A DNA stretch of 64,000 nucleotides, from positions 128,634,105 to 128,698,104 of the forward strand of contig NC_134572.1 in the NCBI RefSeq assembly GCF_050947875.1. The letters are read 5' to 3'. Of this stretch, positions 50,111 to 59,880 are shown one piece after another; position 1 is the stretch's first letter, and each line of letters begins with the position of its first letter. The position numbers and the translations under genes are program-made. Source of the stretch: Dermacentor variabilis (taxonomy: Eukaryota; Arthropoda; Arachnida; Ixodida; Ixodidae). The notes beneath the pieces were generated by a model. The model saw only the letters and a list, made by a program, of their open reading frames with translations, did not search any database and was not told where the DNA came from.

Positions 50111-52327
50111 TAGTTTCACTGATAGTATTAGTTGTGTTGCTTTTGCTATCTTATGTTTCCATGTCCCTGAACACTGTAATTGAAAGCCGTGAAGTTTATG
50201 AAAGTTAGAAAAAAATAGAAAATTAAAGGTACTTTACCTTTTGAGGAGCCCCGCGCTATTCTGTAGGCCATTTCTTGTATTACGGACCCGGGCGCCAGAA
50301 AGTACGCAGACACAATCGCACACCCCAATGCACACATATTTAATTCAAAAACGAATGAGTAACTATTCCTATTCAACATTGGAAAACAAACACTGCACAC
50401 GATTTACGCTCATTGAATACGAGATACAATGCGCTACACGTAGTCCTCTCCGTAAGGCGAGTCCAGATGGTTGGTGTTCATCGGCAACGTCTCGCTTGCA
50501 CAGAACAGCTGCCGTAGCACTTGCGGTCATCAGCCTTTCGTCGCCAGCTGGGTGCCGTTGGATATGATCGGTCCTCACGAGTGCACGACCCCCCCTAACA
50601 AAGAGTGAAGTCTCCATTGTCACGGGAAACTAAGAAGCAGAGAGCGATGGGTCGTCAAAGTGCAGGAAGAGGACGCAGATCCGGTTGTGAGGCTCGTCTC
50701 TTGTATTTCAGGTTGAGGTGTTCTTAGGATCTCTGCTTCTGGTTGGCGCAAGCATCCAGAAAACCATCCACTTATTCCAAAGACAACGTACCACGCAGAA
50801 AAGAGATCATGTTACGACTTTATTTTTCTTTTCTTTCATCAATCTCCTGACCAATTTGCGGCCTCTATCTGTCTTCTTCGTGTGCCTACGTCGTTGGTCA
50901 ATTCAGTTCTATTTTATTTCTTCTTTTACTATTTTTTTCGAGCAACCGTGTGCCAACAGGCCCGTTTTAAAGTGTTCATGACAGTCAGCTATTGTTTATC
51001 ACCTTTTCACAGCTGTTTTGTACCAGTACTCGGGTCCATCAAAGGATTAACGAAAGGCCACGTTAAGTAAAACACGCCTTTGATGCTACGTAGACAAAAT
51101 CAAGTGAAGAAATCAAATTTTGTGTTCGACAACTCCTCCCGACCACAGCAACAGAAGACAAAGAAACATTTGTACAATTAAAAAAATTCGATCTTTAAAC
51201 ACTGTTCCTCTAGAATCTATGACACATATGTCTAAAGCGTGAATCAGGACACAAAACACCATACTAAAAAGCGGAACAAATAGAGAAAACAACCACTTCC
51301 GTCGCAACTACAATTTATTGCGAAAAAGCCTTGTTAGCAGTCCGTTACGCCAATGACTCGTGGCATGGAGAATGACTTGCGTTATTTACCAATACAAAAG
51401 CAACAAAACCTCCTTGCATGAAAGTCACAGCATCACTGTATTTGCTGGCTTTCCGTAAGTGACAATCCACGCTCTTTTATCGTGGCATTGGCTGTTAGGC
51501 GTCTCCGTTCTTTTTGTGATATAACATTTCTCGATCATTTTTCTGGTTAGGAATATATGCGGTTAGAAAGTACAGTGGTATCACTAAAATATCCCCTGCA
51601 ATAGACGGCGCTGGTTGATATACATCAAAATTCTTTTACTTTTTCGAAAGAAAACATGTTTGCGATTGTCGCGGTTGTCTAGTCAATTGTTGCTGCTTAA
51701 TGTGTCGTGTACTCGCTGCTGCTTCACAAGACTTAATGTGATTGGTCACTCAAGCGTCGATATTGCAGTTTAAGATATGCACACTTCACTGGCACGCATC
51801 ACTGTTTCGCGCCTAACATTGATAAAATCCACCAAAAGTTTAAACAATGTACCCAGCTACAATAGCAGCATTCAAAAAAAGCAAGCATTATACAATATAA
51901 ATTGCCTCACAATCGCACAGTGGCCGCACGTTTGCTACTTCACTTGTAGCGCCATCGTGATCCTATTCTTGCGCATTTGTTCTTCATATAAAAAATTGGT
52001 AAGCTTATGCCAAAGCACATTTTTACTAAATTCAAGCACAGACGATCATGTCCCAACTTGTGCGAAACAACGCAGCCCAATGCAGCCTTTTGCTCCTGTT
52101 CTTTTTTCTAACTGAAGCACTTCTGTAGAAAAAAATTAATGTTCGCACACTGATTCTAAACACAAAAACCTAAATATGCGTCTGTGAATCAGTGATACTA
52201 AACGACTTTTTAAAATTTTTTTCTTTCCGTACATTATCCTTTTTGCTCAACAGAAGCCTAGTATACTGCAAGAAGTTTGAGATAGCCGCACGTTTCTGCT
52301 TTTAAGTAATTTCGTGTTCTTACCCGT
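50111..52327. repeat. Non-coding part of segmental duplication copy B
   Basis: No coding motif. It aligns with 15,560-17,490 and then 18,520-18,745 of copy A. The pair allows indels to be placed but gives no conserved frame. Confidence 0.6.
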
Positions 52328-52496
52328 GAAAGCATATTTAGCGCCAGCAAACAAGGACGGATGGGAGACGACAACACAATGCGCTAACTTCAACAACGTG
52401 ATTTTCAGGAAATACACCTATATAACCCATGCACAGTAGCGCCACCTTATCCAAATCTTACCCATCCAAAAAAGCCGTTTCCTTATCTAACAGGTC
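52328..52496. repeat. Left inverted terminal repeat of the Penelope-like element
   Basis: It starts GAAAGCATATTTAGCGCCAG and ends CTTATCTAACAGGTC. It is the reverse complement of 54,747-54,915 with about three differences (for example CAGCAA against CAGCGA, and CACAGTAGCG against CAGAGTGGCG). Confidence 0.9.
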
Positions 52497-52639
52497 CCCC
52501 TCCTCATCTACGCCAATTGCCAAGCTCGGTCACTTTCCTTCTACATTCGCTGCAAACATTTGCCCAACGAAGTCCTGCGGTTGTTTGGTGGCCTTGCTCG
52601 TTCCGTTGGCCATGGCATCAGAGTCCTAAAGATAATGAG

Positions 52640-53916
52640 AAGTGAGTGGCAAAGGCAAGCGAGGGTGCTGAAAGGTTTGCTGAGAGCGACGCTGGACGCT
52701 CCAGGGAGATAACTAGGTGCCTGCAGGAAGTGGACCGACTTCCTGGCGATCATCAGTAGCGGCACGGAATTTCTGTGGCAGAGGACCTTACCCGGCCTGC
52801 GTGACAGCATCCCTAAGAAGAAACCTACCGGACCTTGTGGTGTCAGGACCTTCGGCGAGGTTAGTCTTCCAGAATACGTTGAAGGTGTTCTTGAACTTGG
52901 CCCCAAGTTCGCCGTAGAACCAAGGTTGAGCGCGCCGGAACTTCTAAGCATTGTGCGAAGGATTTCAAAGTGCGCCCCACAAGGTGAAGTGAATCGATGT
53001 ATCTTCGAAGGGGTCGATGTGGTTTCGCGCAACATACCGATGGTCTCACGTGTACCGGTTAAGCGCGCAACTTCGTTTTTGAGGCAGAACCGTCTGTGTG
53101 TTTTGCCAGCGGACAAGGAACGTGGCTTTGTTGTCCTCAAGGAAGGTGATTTTAATATGAAAGCCTGCTCTGCGATTGCCTCTGTGCTCGACCAGTGTAG
53201 TAATGTATCTCTCAGAAAAATCAAGCTAGAAGCAAAGTGTCTTTGTAAGAAGGCAGACCTTAGTCAGTTGGTTCGTGAAATTGACAACGCAAAATCTGGT
53301 TGCCTTCAAATTATGTTTAGTGCGAAGACGCACAAACCCGATTGCCCATTAAGGGTAATAGTTTCAGAAACAGGGTCATGGCAGAAAGAGTTCGCTCTTT
53401 TCTTGCAAGATAAGCTGCGAATTCTTAATATTGACGACCCATTTTTGGTTAGGAGCTCTGCAGAAATCGTTAGATTTCCTGAAAGAAAATTCTGACAAAA
53501 GCTTATCAGCTTGCTCCTTTGAGATAAAGGACTTGTACTACTCCTTGCCTCAAAAGAAACTAATAACTTCTGTAGAAGAGTGCATAGACGAGTATGGCGT
53601 GGTTTCGTTCCAAAATTCAGCCGGTTTGTCCGTTCAGGGCTTTTTAGATATGCTTAGTTGCTACCTTCACTCTACATATGCAGCATGGAATGACAACATA
53701 TTCATTCAAAAGCAAGGGGTTTGCATCGGTTCATGTTCGGCGCCCATACTAAGTGACATTTTTCTAGCTCACCATAACAGAAACCTGTCCCGTACCTTGT
53801 CCGAGCACAGGGTGGTTAAAGTTGTCAGATACGTTGACGACTATCTCGTTCTTTTTGAACCAGACGCACGTTTTAACAGTAGGCAAGCTTTACAAAGTAT
53901 TTTCTGCAGGCCTTAG
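52640..53916 (+). pseudogene. Penelope-like reverse transcriptase
   Basis: The frame from about 52,780 gives RDSIPKKKPTGPCGVRTFGE with EYVEGVLELGPKFAVEP and LSAPELLSIVRRIS; it is uninterrupted to 53,495. HRLCVLPADKERGFVVL-like residues (observed NRLCVLPADKERGFVVLKEG) and LQIMFSAKTHKPDCPLRVIV follow, the conserved K-x-H-K-x-x-x-P-x-R-P-I region. After a frameshift, 53,431-53,916 gives SACSFEIKDLYYSLPQKKLI (domain A), GVCIGSCSAPILSDIFLAHH (G-x-x-x-G-S-x-x-A-P-x-L-S) and VVKVVRYVDDYLVLFEPDAR (catalytic Y-V-D-D intact). RT motifs of Penelope-like elements are related to telomerase. Confidence 0.85.
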
Positions 53917-54544
53917 CCCACTTACTCTCACGGTTGAAGAGCCCTCCAATAACGTGCTGCGCTTCCTAGATATTCAGCTCGAGTTCACGGAACGGCACAC
54001 GTGTTGGGAGTATAAACCTAGAGCTAATAAGCCCCTGTTATCGTATAGGTCAGGCCACTCGAAGCTCGTCAAGAGGAGCATTGCCAACTTATGCTTTGTA
54101 AATGCTCTAAAGAAGTCTTGCCACCACAATATCTATACGAGCCTTATGGATCAATCGGGAAGGTTATCAGCAGCAGGGTTTCCGGAATCAGTGCAAGTTT
54201 CGGTCGTCGAGGGGCTGCTAAAGAGGTGCAGGTCAGATAGCACAATTCAGGACACGGCAAATCAAGGGACTGAACGTACAAGGAAGGTAGCGGTAGTGCC
54301 CTACCTGCATAGAACGGCACATAAACTTAAGAAAATGGCTAGCCGGGTGGACACAAAAGTGGTCTCCTCCGCACCAGAAAAGCTGGCAAAAATATTTCGA
54401 TTGACGGACCCGTACCGTAAACCAGCTGCCGGATGCTCTACGAATCATCGAAAAGCGCCAGTGGGATGCGTAGAGACTGTTGTATATGAGCTTCTGCTGT
54501 CCTGTGGGAAAAAAATACATCGGACAGACAGGGAGATGTCTTAA
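53822..54544 (+). pseudogene. Penelope-like RT thumb and linker
   Basis: After a frame change within the palm, the frame reads TVEEPSNNVLRFLDIQLEFT, ERHTCWEYKPRANKPLLSYR with SGHSKLVKRSIANLCFVNAL, then a basic linker with VAVVPYLHRTAHKLKKMASR and VSSAPEKLAKIF. L-x-F-L-D-x-x-x-x-x-x-x-x-x-x-x-x-x-x-K-P and S-x-H-x-x-x-x-K are typical of the region between RT and the nuclease in these elements. Confidence 0.8.
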
Positions 54545-54785
54545 TGACCGATTACGGGAACATTGCAAAACTGTGAAAAATAAGCAATACGGTCATCTGT
54601 CAACCCACTGTCAAGAATGCGGCTGTGCGCCGGTGTATGAATCCTGCCGGGTTCTTGCGAAGAACAAAGATAAAGACGTGCGAGAGATCAATGAAGCTCA
54701 GGCTATCTGGCGGAATAGAGACGCGTGTGTTAGTGCCCCTTCAATTGACCTGTTAGATAAGGAAACGGCTTTTTTGGATGGGTAA
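54480..54785 (+). pseudogene. GIY-YIG endonuclease domain of the Penelope-like element
   Basis: The 101-codon frame begins inside the domain: SFCCPVGKKYIGQTGRCLND, then RLREHCKTVKNKQYGHLSTH and CQECGCAPVYESCRVLA. K-K-Y-I-G-Q-T-x-R-x-x-x-x-R-L-x-E-H carries the YIG half and the catalytic arginine. The first half (V-V-Y-E-L-x-x-x-C) is in the previous frame at 54,477-54,510, so a frameshift cuts the domain. The end, with ETAFLDG, runs into the right inverted repeat. The domain is thought to nick target DNA. Confidence 0.85.
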
Positions 54786-54915
54786 GATTTGGATAAGGTG
54801 GCGCCACTCTGCATGGGTTATATAGGTGTATTTCCTGAAAATCACGTTGTTGAAGTTAGCGCATTGTGTTGTCGTCTCCCATCCGTCCTTGTTCGCTGGC
54901 GCTAAATATGCTTTC
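54747..54915. repeat. Right inverted terminal repeat of the Penelope-like element
   Basis: It starts GACCTGTTAGATAAGGAAAC and ends GCTAAATATGCTTTC. It contains the last codons of the nuclease frame, so the left repeat carries the same codons in reverse. A 30-bp tail (AATTTACGAACACGCTCAAC...) separates it from the host flank. Confidence 0.9.
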
Positions 54916-54945
54916 AATTTACGAACACGCTCAACAAATGGCAAT

Positions 54946-55590
54946 CTTACCTGTACACGCTTTTACAAAGCTTCGAGGGTATCCTGTGCTGTTTGCGCTT
55001 GGCTTTCATATTGTCTACCAAACAGTTTATTTTTGCTAAGTAATCTGGCTGTTGGCATTGGCTTCATATCTATTTTACAATCTATAGATGCAGCCGCATT
55101 GCGCAATTAGGGCAATCGAAAAGTTGCGCTCGGTTCTAAATTATGTGTAAAAATTTGGAGGACGCTTAAGGTTCGCCTCTAAGAGTGGAACGCTATAGCA
55201 TTCAAAGATCCCTGACTGCATGCTTTTCATGCTTGCTGGCAACTGCAGCGAATCTAACCGTAATATTTACTGAGAAACCCTCGCGACGAACGCTATGCAG
55301 AAAGGCAATTCTGGTAGAAACGCAGCCTCTTGCGTGGGCCGGGTTGCGGCTGAGGCGAGCGCCATCTGGAATTGTTGCAAGGAAGCGGGCGCGCCGCTAC
55401 GTGGACTCCGAAATATTCACGTGCCAGTGTGCGCAAATTGCGGACGCCATCGACGGTCTATCAATTGTAGAAACGCAGGAAAATGGGTTTGTTTGCGTTC
55501 TCGCGTAACATAACTGTTATCTTGTATCGTCCAATTAGAAGCCGAGAGCTATCATGTCTGTAGGTTGTGTGTAAGTCGTAGTTTACAAGA
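54946..55590. other. End of copy B, then an unassigned interval with one open frame
   Basis: Homology with copy A continues to about 55,070 (TACACGCTTTTACAAAGCTT). The 107-codon frame at 55,185-55,508 (RRTLCRKAILVETQPLAWAG) has no domain I recognise, and no start context or neighbour supports it as a gene. It may belong to a dispersed GC-richer repeat. Confidence 0.4.
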
Positions 55591-55594
55591 ATAC

Positions 55595-55660
55595 TTTGTT
55601 TAGCGCAAAACGCCTTGTCCTGGTCGTCTTTCTTGTGTCTGTCGTTTTGCGCTAAACAAA
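55595..55660. repeat. 18-bp perfect inverted repeat with 30-bp loop
   Basis: TTTGTTTAGCGCAAAACG at 55,595-55,612 pairs with CGTTTTGCGCTAAACAAA at 55,643-55,660. The loop contains a pyrimidine-rich stretch. It is followed by CTATTCATGGATTCGCACCA. It could be the junction of two head-to-head copies of a small element whose end is TTTGCGCTAAAC. Confidence 0.9.
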
Positions 55661-56044
55661 CTATTCATGGATTCGCACCAACTAGCCCGCCAACGCATTG
55701 TCGTAGTTTACAACTTTACCACGTATTTCAGCTTGAGAAATTCAATTAGTTCAGTTAATTGATCGCGTCATATGGAGCGCCTGGGTATGCGTGGCTTGAA
55801 AATATTTTTGCCGATGCAATGTCTGACGCCGCCACCGAATTTTCTGCTACACAGGCTTCTTAACGCTATCGCGTTAATAGTGGCGGGCTCCTTGTCAACA
55901 GGTGAGCATTCAAAGTAATCAACTCGTGCATTTCTATATGTGTTCTTGTTCGGCATTTTTGTGAATGCCTCGTTTTGTCTTGGTTGTTTACTCAACAATG
56001 TGACCCGTCCATAAAGGTGCACTTTCTTCTTCAGTTTTAAGTCA
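55661..56044. other. Unassigned interval
   Basis: No motif recognised. The minus-strand frame 56,022-55,768 has no family signature. Confidence 0.4.
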
Positions 56045-56290
56045 CTGCGGCCTCTTAGAGGCTATGGTGTTGCTCTGGTAAGCTCGAGGTCACGGGATCA
56101 AATCGTCGTAAATCGTCGTAATGCAGCTGCATTACGACGAGGACGAAATGCAAAAACACTCGTGTCTCATGCATTGGGACCGCGTTAAAAGTCACCTAGG
56201 GGTCAAAATTAATCTGGAGTCCCCCACACCACCGTGCTTCTTAATCAAATCGTGGCTTTCGCACGTAAAATTCCAGGATTCAATTTAATT
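56045..56290 (+). repeat. tRNA-derived SINE (tick Ruka-like)
   Basis: GGCTATGGTGTTGCTCTGGT resembles an A box region and GGTCACGGGATCAAATC a B box (expected GGTTCGAATCC type). The body then reads ACGAAATGCAAAAACACTCG, GTTAAAAGTCACCTAGGGGT, CAAAATTAATCTGGAGTCCC and CAC, then GTGGCTTTCGCACGTAAAAT. I recognise this succession as the tick SINE family called Ruka. SINEs use RNA polymerase III promoters and the RT of partner non-LTR elements. A 28-bp palindrome interrupts the part after the B box. Confidence 0.75.
56113..56140. repeat. 28-bp perfect palindrome inside the SINE
   Basis: TCGTCGTAATGCAG is followed directly by its reverse complement CTGCATTACGACGA. There is no spacer. It lies just after the B box, next to a tandem AATCGTCGTA duplication (56,101-56,120). 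Confidence 0.9.
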
Positions 56291-56569
56291 CTTGCATTTT
56301 TTACACTGTTTGTTTTTTACTTAGATAGCTCCAAAATGCCTTTAAATGTTCACAACCTCAACGCAAGCTACTTTCGTTGTGCTGCTGCGGTTGTCCATTA
56401 TTACTACAGCATCTACTGGAGGTGCTTTCGCGTCATGTATCGGCCTGCCCCATTGTGCACAAACCCTGGAAACAACACTAACGCTTTTCCGGAGAGTTGA
56501 GCTAGGCTTAGGCTACAAAACGGGCCTCCGGAGCTAGAAATTCCATCTGAGAAGAGTAGGAAGATCGTG

Positions 56570-57420
56570 GTCCCCATTGCAGGCCGAGCACCGTGTGCAG
56601 CCATCGTACTGCACCTCTGCCGCGGATCTTCATCCGACGTCGGAGAAACCTAGCTTGAGACATTCGAAAGGGTTTCCACCTTCATTGAGTGGATCTCAGG
56701 GAATAACCTGCTCCATGCATACTCTTCCTTGGAGGACGCCACAAAAACTTGGTTCGAGAACTGGGAGACTACTCTAAGAACATCGGACTTGGTTAGATGC
56801 GACTTCCTGAAGACTTTAAGGAGGATCGTTCGAAGAAAGGGCCAAACTGCTACTGAAAACTCGAGTGTAGGTGGCTAATGAGAACCTTCAAGGAAGAGAA
56901 GGCCCATCTTTTTTGCACCGCCGACCCGTACGTTTCCAAGAAGAGTCCGCTTCCTGATGCAGGGCCTAAAGCAAGAACTCTCCACGTTGCCTCAATCAAT
57001 AACAGGGTCAAGCATGACATTAAAGGTGACGCTTTAGTCTACTTCCCCTTTCCCTTCCCTTAGTGCAGGGTAGCAAACCGCAGGCTTTAGCTTTGGTTAA
57101 CCTCCCTGCCTTTCTCTTATTTTCATCTCTCTCTCTCTTAAAGATTCACTTGCAGCTTCCGAAGTGCAGGTAAAATCGCCCTATGCCGCACCGGATGTGA
57201 ATAACTACGCTGACGTCGCCAGCGGTCAACTCCCCTTCCACGCCCATGCCAGGGCACCGTGACTCCGCAACTCAGTCATACGGCGCCACCACCTCCACCA
57301 GCTCACCTGCACATCGCCCTGCTCAACTACCTAGGGAAGTGTGGCACACTCCAGACAACCACCCGTTTTGGTGTCACTGTGGAGACGCCGGCTACATATA
57401 ATGTCTATGCCTATGCTGCG
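56570..57420 (+). pseudogene. Gypsy gag
   Basis: Frames near 56,660-56,760 give ETFERVSTFIEWISGNNLLH and SSLEDATKTWFENWETTL (F-E-x-x-x-x-x-x-W...L-E-x-x-A-x-x-W-F-E-N), the gag capsid region. RFLMQGLKQELSTLPQSI near 56,950-57,000 corresponds to L-M-x-G-x-K-x-E-L. After the repeat insertion, EVQVKSPYAAPDVNNYADVA leads to VWHTPDNHPFWCHCGDAGYI, the zinc knuckle start (C-x-C-G-x-x-G-Y in place of C-x2-C-x-x-x-G-H). Gag would coat the element RNA. Confidence 0.6.
57040..57140 (-). repeat. Dispersed small repeat, inverted copy, inserted in gag
   Basis: Plus strand: TAGTGCAGGGTAGCAAACCG, then TTGGTTAACCTCCCTGCC and a TCTCTCTCTCTCTT run. On the minus strand this is the same order as the repeat at 13,870-13,995 (GA run, GGAGGTTAACC, GCTACCCTGCAC). 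It separates two parts of the gypsy gag. Confidence 0.65.
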
Positions 57421-57839
57421 ACTTGCAACAACTAAGTTTGTCGTCAATGCACCGTGCCCGGAGGAAAGGGAACGGCCTTGTGACATCACGGACTACCTCA
57501 TCGTCACTCAGTGAAGCCCTCGACGACCATACGTTGACCGCGACCTGTCCGCTACTTGTCACCGCAGTGTTGACCGCAAATGGCCCAAACCATGGCTGGC
57601 GGCTTAGTCCGTATCCTGAAAACTAAACGCACCAACCAATGTAAGTGCGGTTGTTATCCGACGAAATGCCGAAGATTCTCTCTCTTTGACGTAGACACCG
57701 AAGAGAGCACCGTACGACACAGCGACAACGCAACCCTTCTAGAACGAAGACTCGAAGTCAAGTGAACGCCGGCTATAGAACACTTGACTGCATGACGTAT
57801 CACTGGGGCATTGTGACACAGCTATGATCCGACGCCTTG

Positions 57840-58485
57840 AGCTAACTGCACTGCAAGATAATTTAAGGGCCACCGACCTCGGCGTGGTTCTTTACGTCTG
57901 CAATGTCACCGCCCTTGTTGATGGAGATTGGCTCATCAGTGGATTCTTCATCGCCTAACTGAGAAATGCTGAAACTGCATGGGACAAACCTCAAGTCCCG
58001 ACAGCTGGAGGACATTTGATAAGACCGACTATAATATGCACGACACGAATTAGCATTCATGATGGGATCTACTCGGCGACGTGCCTTATCGTACCATAGT
58101 GTTTACGATATGTAATTTTCAGTATGGGTTTTCTGAACAAACACAGCGCAATCATCGACTCAAAGTCCAAGCTGACAACACTCTCTGAAGGCCAAGTGAT
58201 ACAGCTGAAGAGTCCTTGCCTTGGGTGTGCCTTGAGTACCTTGACCATGCCTTGGGTGTTCTTGAACATGAAGTATGTTACCTCGCTCACGCATCATAAT
58301 TTCCGTCAGCGCAGAAGCAACCAGAGACATGGAATCGATCCTCGACAATGACCAGCGCCTGCTGCTGTGTAAGGAAATGATGTCGCAAGTAGAATCGAGT
58401 TACACCGCCGAAAAATGCGCGTTGTGCTGAAAAAATTCAGCCAGATATATAAACAGCTGAACAAGTGTAGGAAGATTGCATAAAT
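57840..58485 (+). pseudogene. Gypsy protease and linker
   Basis: VTALVDGDWLISGFF corresponds to A-L-V-D-T-G-A-D-x-S with T-G-A replaced, so the active site is destroyed. AETAWDKPQVPTAGGHLIRP follows (W-x-x-P-x-I-x-T-A-G-G-H-x-I-x-P). Near 58,123 MGFLNKHSAIIDSKSKLTTL with SEGQVIQL is the D-F-L-x-x-x-x-A-x-I-D block, and RVVLKKFSQIYKQLNK at about 58,415-58,460 the linker block that normally leads on to RT. The sequence stops at about 58,490 at the CR1-like insertion and resumes at about 59,845. Confidence 0.6.
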
Positions 58486-59243
58486 AATCCTAAACTCGTG
58501 GACTGGACTGCAAGTTTTCTGTCTCAGCGTTTCCAATATGTACGCTATAACGCTTCTTACTTATGTTTCCTCTGGCTTGCCGCAGGGTACAGTCCTGAGC
58601 CCGCATTTCCTTTTGCTTTACAATAATATCTTGCCAAAAATATAATTGCTAACGAACGTCTCTATGCTGATGATTCCCTCCTCTACCGTAAGATTACCTG
58701 CCGTGAAGATCGTACTGTTCTTAACTACGCATCCTCACGCTTCTGCTCACGGTGTAACACCTGGCAGATGAACATAAACTTCACCAAAGCCGTTACAATG
58801 ACATTCACTTGGTGTTTAACTCGTTTCGTTTTCTAGTACGCTTTCGATGACTTCTTTCTATGAAAGGTGCCCGAATATAAGCACTTCAAACCCTTAGTCT
58901 CTCACAACTTATACTTGAGCAATAATATTCAAGTAATATGCACTAAATTTTAAAAAAGACTCGGCTATACCGAAAGCAACCTTCGTGCGGTCCTTCAAGA
59001 AACTAAACTGCCAACATAGAAATCACTAATCCGCCCAATCCGTGAATATGCATCTATAGTTTGGAGCCCTTTTCATAAAAACGATATTAATAAAATTTTA
59101 GTCCGTACAAAAGAAACCTGTTCGTTTTATCTACCGTCGCTACGAGATAGATTTTTCACCTTCTTATAACCTGTATAATCTCAACCACTCTGGTAACACG
59201 GCATCACAACGAAAGCATAAAGTTCTTGCACACTTTAATCATC

Positions 59244-59466
59244 TGACAAGCATAAACAGTTTTTCCCCTCAACAATTGAACGTTGGAAAGCATTGCTCAG
59301 AAATGTTCGTTCATTGCCCCTGACCAACTTTTTGTCGGCAATTGACATACAATGTTATCGCCACTCCTGCTATAGCGCAAGATGGGATGCAATGTGTAAA
59401 AAGGAATAAAATAAATAAAAAATGCAATATATTGAAGCCGACAGCGACTCACTTCTCCTCTAAGTT
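59244..59466 (+). repeat. Direct repeat: CR1-like 3' end plus gypsy flank, copy 1
   Basis: Bases TGACAAGCATAAACAG to CACTTCTCCTCTAAGTT match 59,651-59,880 at about 93%. Both copies contain the ORF end, the AATAAAATAAATAAAAAAT tail and the same 35-40 bp of downstream gypsy sequence (GAAGCCGACAGCGACTCACT). Confidence 0.85.
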
Positions 59467-59555
59467 TGCCAGCCAGCACAAGGCTTGGGGGTCGTTCAAG
59501 GTTTTGAATGGCCTACCATAGAGATAGGGTCGAAATTTTGCTGTAGCCCAAATCA
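59463..59555 (-). repeat. Inverted fragment of gypsy RNase H
   Basis: The minus strand reads GGGCTACAGCAAAATTTCGA, CCCTATCTCTATGGTAGGCC and CTTGTGCTGGCTGGCAAACT, nearly identical to 61,069-61,156 (plus). It encodes the Y-S-K-x-x-x-L-S-x-W (normally A-K-F-R-P-Y-L-x-G-R) part of RNase H. Thus a 90-bp piece of the same element lies inverted between the two CR1-like 3' ends. Confidence 0.8.
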
Positions 59556-59650
59556 CGCTTTGTCCACTTAGATAAATACTACGGATTTACTGAACCTTGC
59601 CGCATCCGTAGCTCTCACAACCTAAATCTTTTCCCACTGCTATCCTGAAC

Positions 59651-59880
59651 TGACAAGCATAAACATAATTTTTTCCCCTCAACAACTGAACGTTGGAATG
59701 CATTGCTCAGAAATGTTCGTTCATTGCCCTTGACCAACTTTTTGTCGGCAATTGACATATAATGTTATCGCCACTCCTGCTATTGTGCAAGATGGGATGC
59801 AGTATGTAAAAATGAATAAAATAAATAAAAAATATACGCAATATATTGAAGCCGACAGCGACTCACTTCTCCTCTAATTT
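59651..59880 (+). repeat. Direct repeat: CR1-like 3' end plus gypsy flank, copy 2
   Basis: See copy 1 at 59,244-59,466. Here the ORF end is better kept: KYYGFTEPCRIRSSHNLNLF just upstream, then TERWNALLRNVRSLPLTNFL with SAIDI and a stop. Confidence 0.85.

Larger units (their letters stand above)
52328..54945 (+). mobile_element. Penelope-like element with 169-bp inverted terminal repeats
   Basis: RT (from about 52,690) and a C-terminal GIY-YIG nuclease (54,480-54,785) lie between near-identical inverted repeats at 52,328-52,496 and 54,747-54,915. About 30 bp (54,916-54,945) follow the right repeat before host sequence resumes. The empty site is preserved in copy A (GTTCTTACGCGTAC at 18,748-18,761). 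Flanks here are TTCTTACCCGT on the left and ATCTTACCTGT on the right, i.e. a target duplication of roughly 10 bp. RT with GIY-YIG plus complex terminal repeats defines the Penelope-like group. Confidence 0.85.
44345..55070 (+). repeat. Copy B of the composite segmental duplication
   Basis: It matches 10,975-18,866 in order and orientation (see copy A) once two insertions are set aside: the RTE element at 45,140-48,280 and the Penelope-like element at 52,328-54,945. It lacks the equivalents of 12,785-14,575 (a deletion that joins two L2-like elements) and of the 17,500-18,520 insertion. Confidence 0.75.
58490..59860 (+). mobile_element. CR1-like non-LTR insertion, 5' truncated, with duplicated 3' end
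   Basis: RT begins at about 58,490 with WTASFLSQRFQYVRYNASYL (W-x-x-x-F-L-x-x-R-x-Q-x-V) and GLPQGTVLSPHFLLLYNN (domain B), then ERLYADDSLLYRKITCREDR (catalytic Y-A-D-D intact) and SRCNTWQMNINFTKAVTMTF. The thumb VWSPFHKN and QKKPVRFIYRR follow. The 3' end (GAATAAAATAAATAAAAAAT) occurs twice. The insertion separates linker and RT of the surrounding gypsy element. Frames are broken several times after the palm. Confidence 0.7.

Noticed and set aside
53822..54785. Assembly of the Penelope-like frames into one intact protein
   Set aside because: At least three frameshifts separate the parts; the element is described as broken and no repaired product is proposed.
56045..56110. Functional tRNA gene
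   Set aside because: A and B box-like sequences are present, but the acceptor stem and cloverleaf are not, and the downstream body is that of a SINE.
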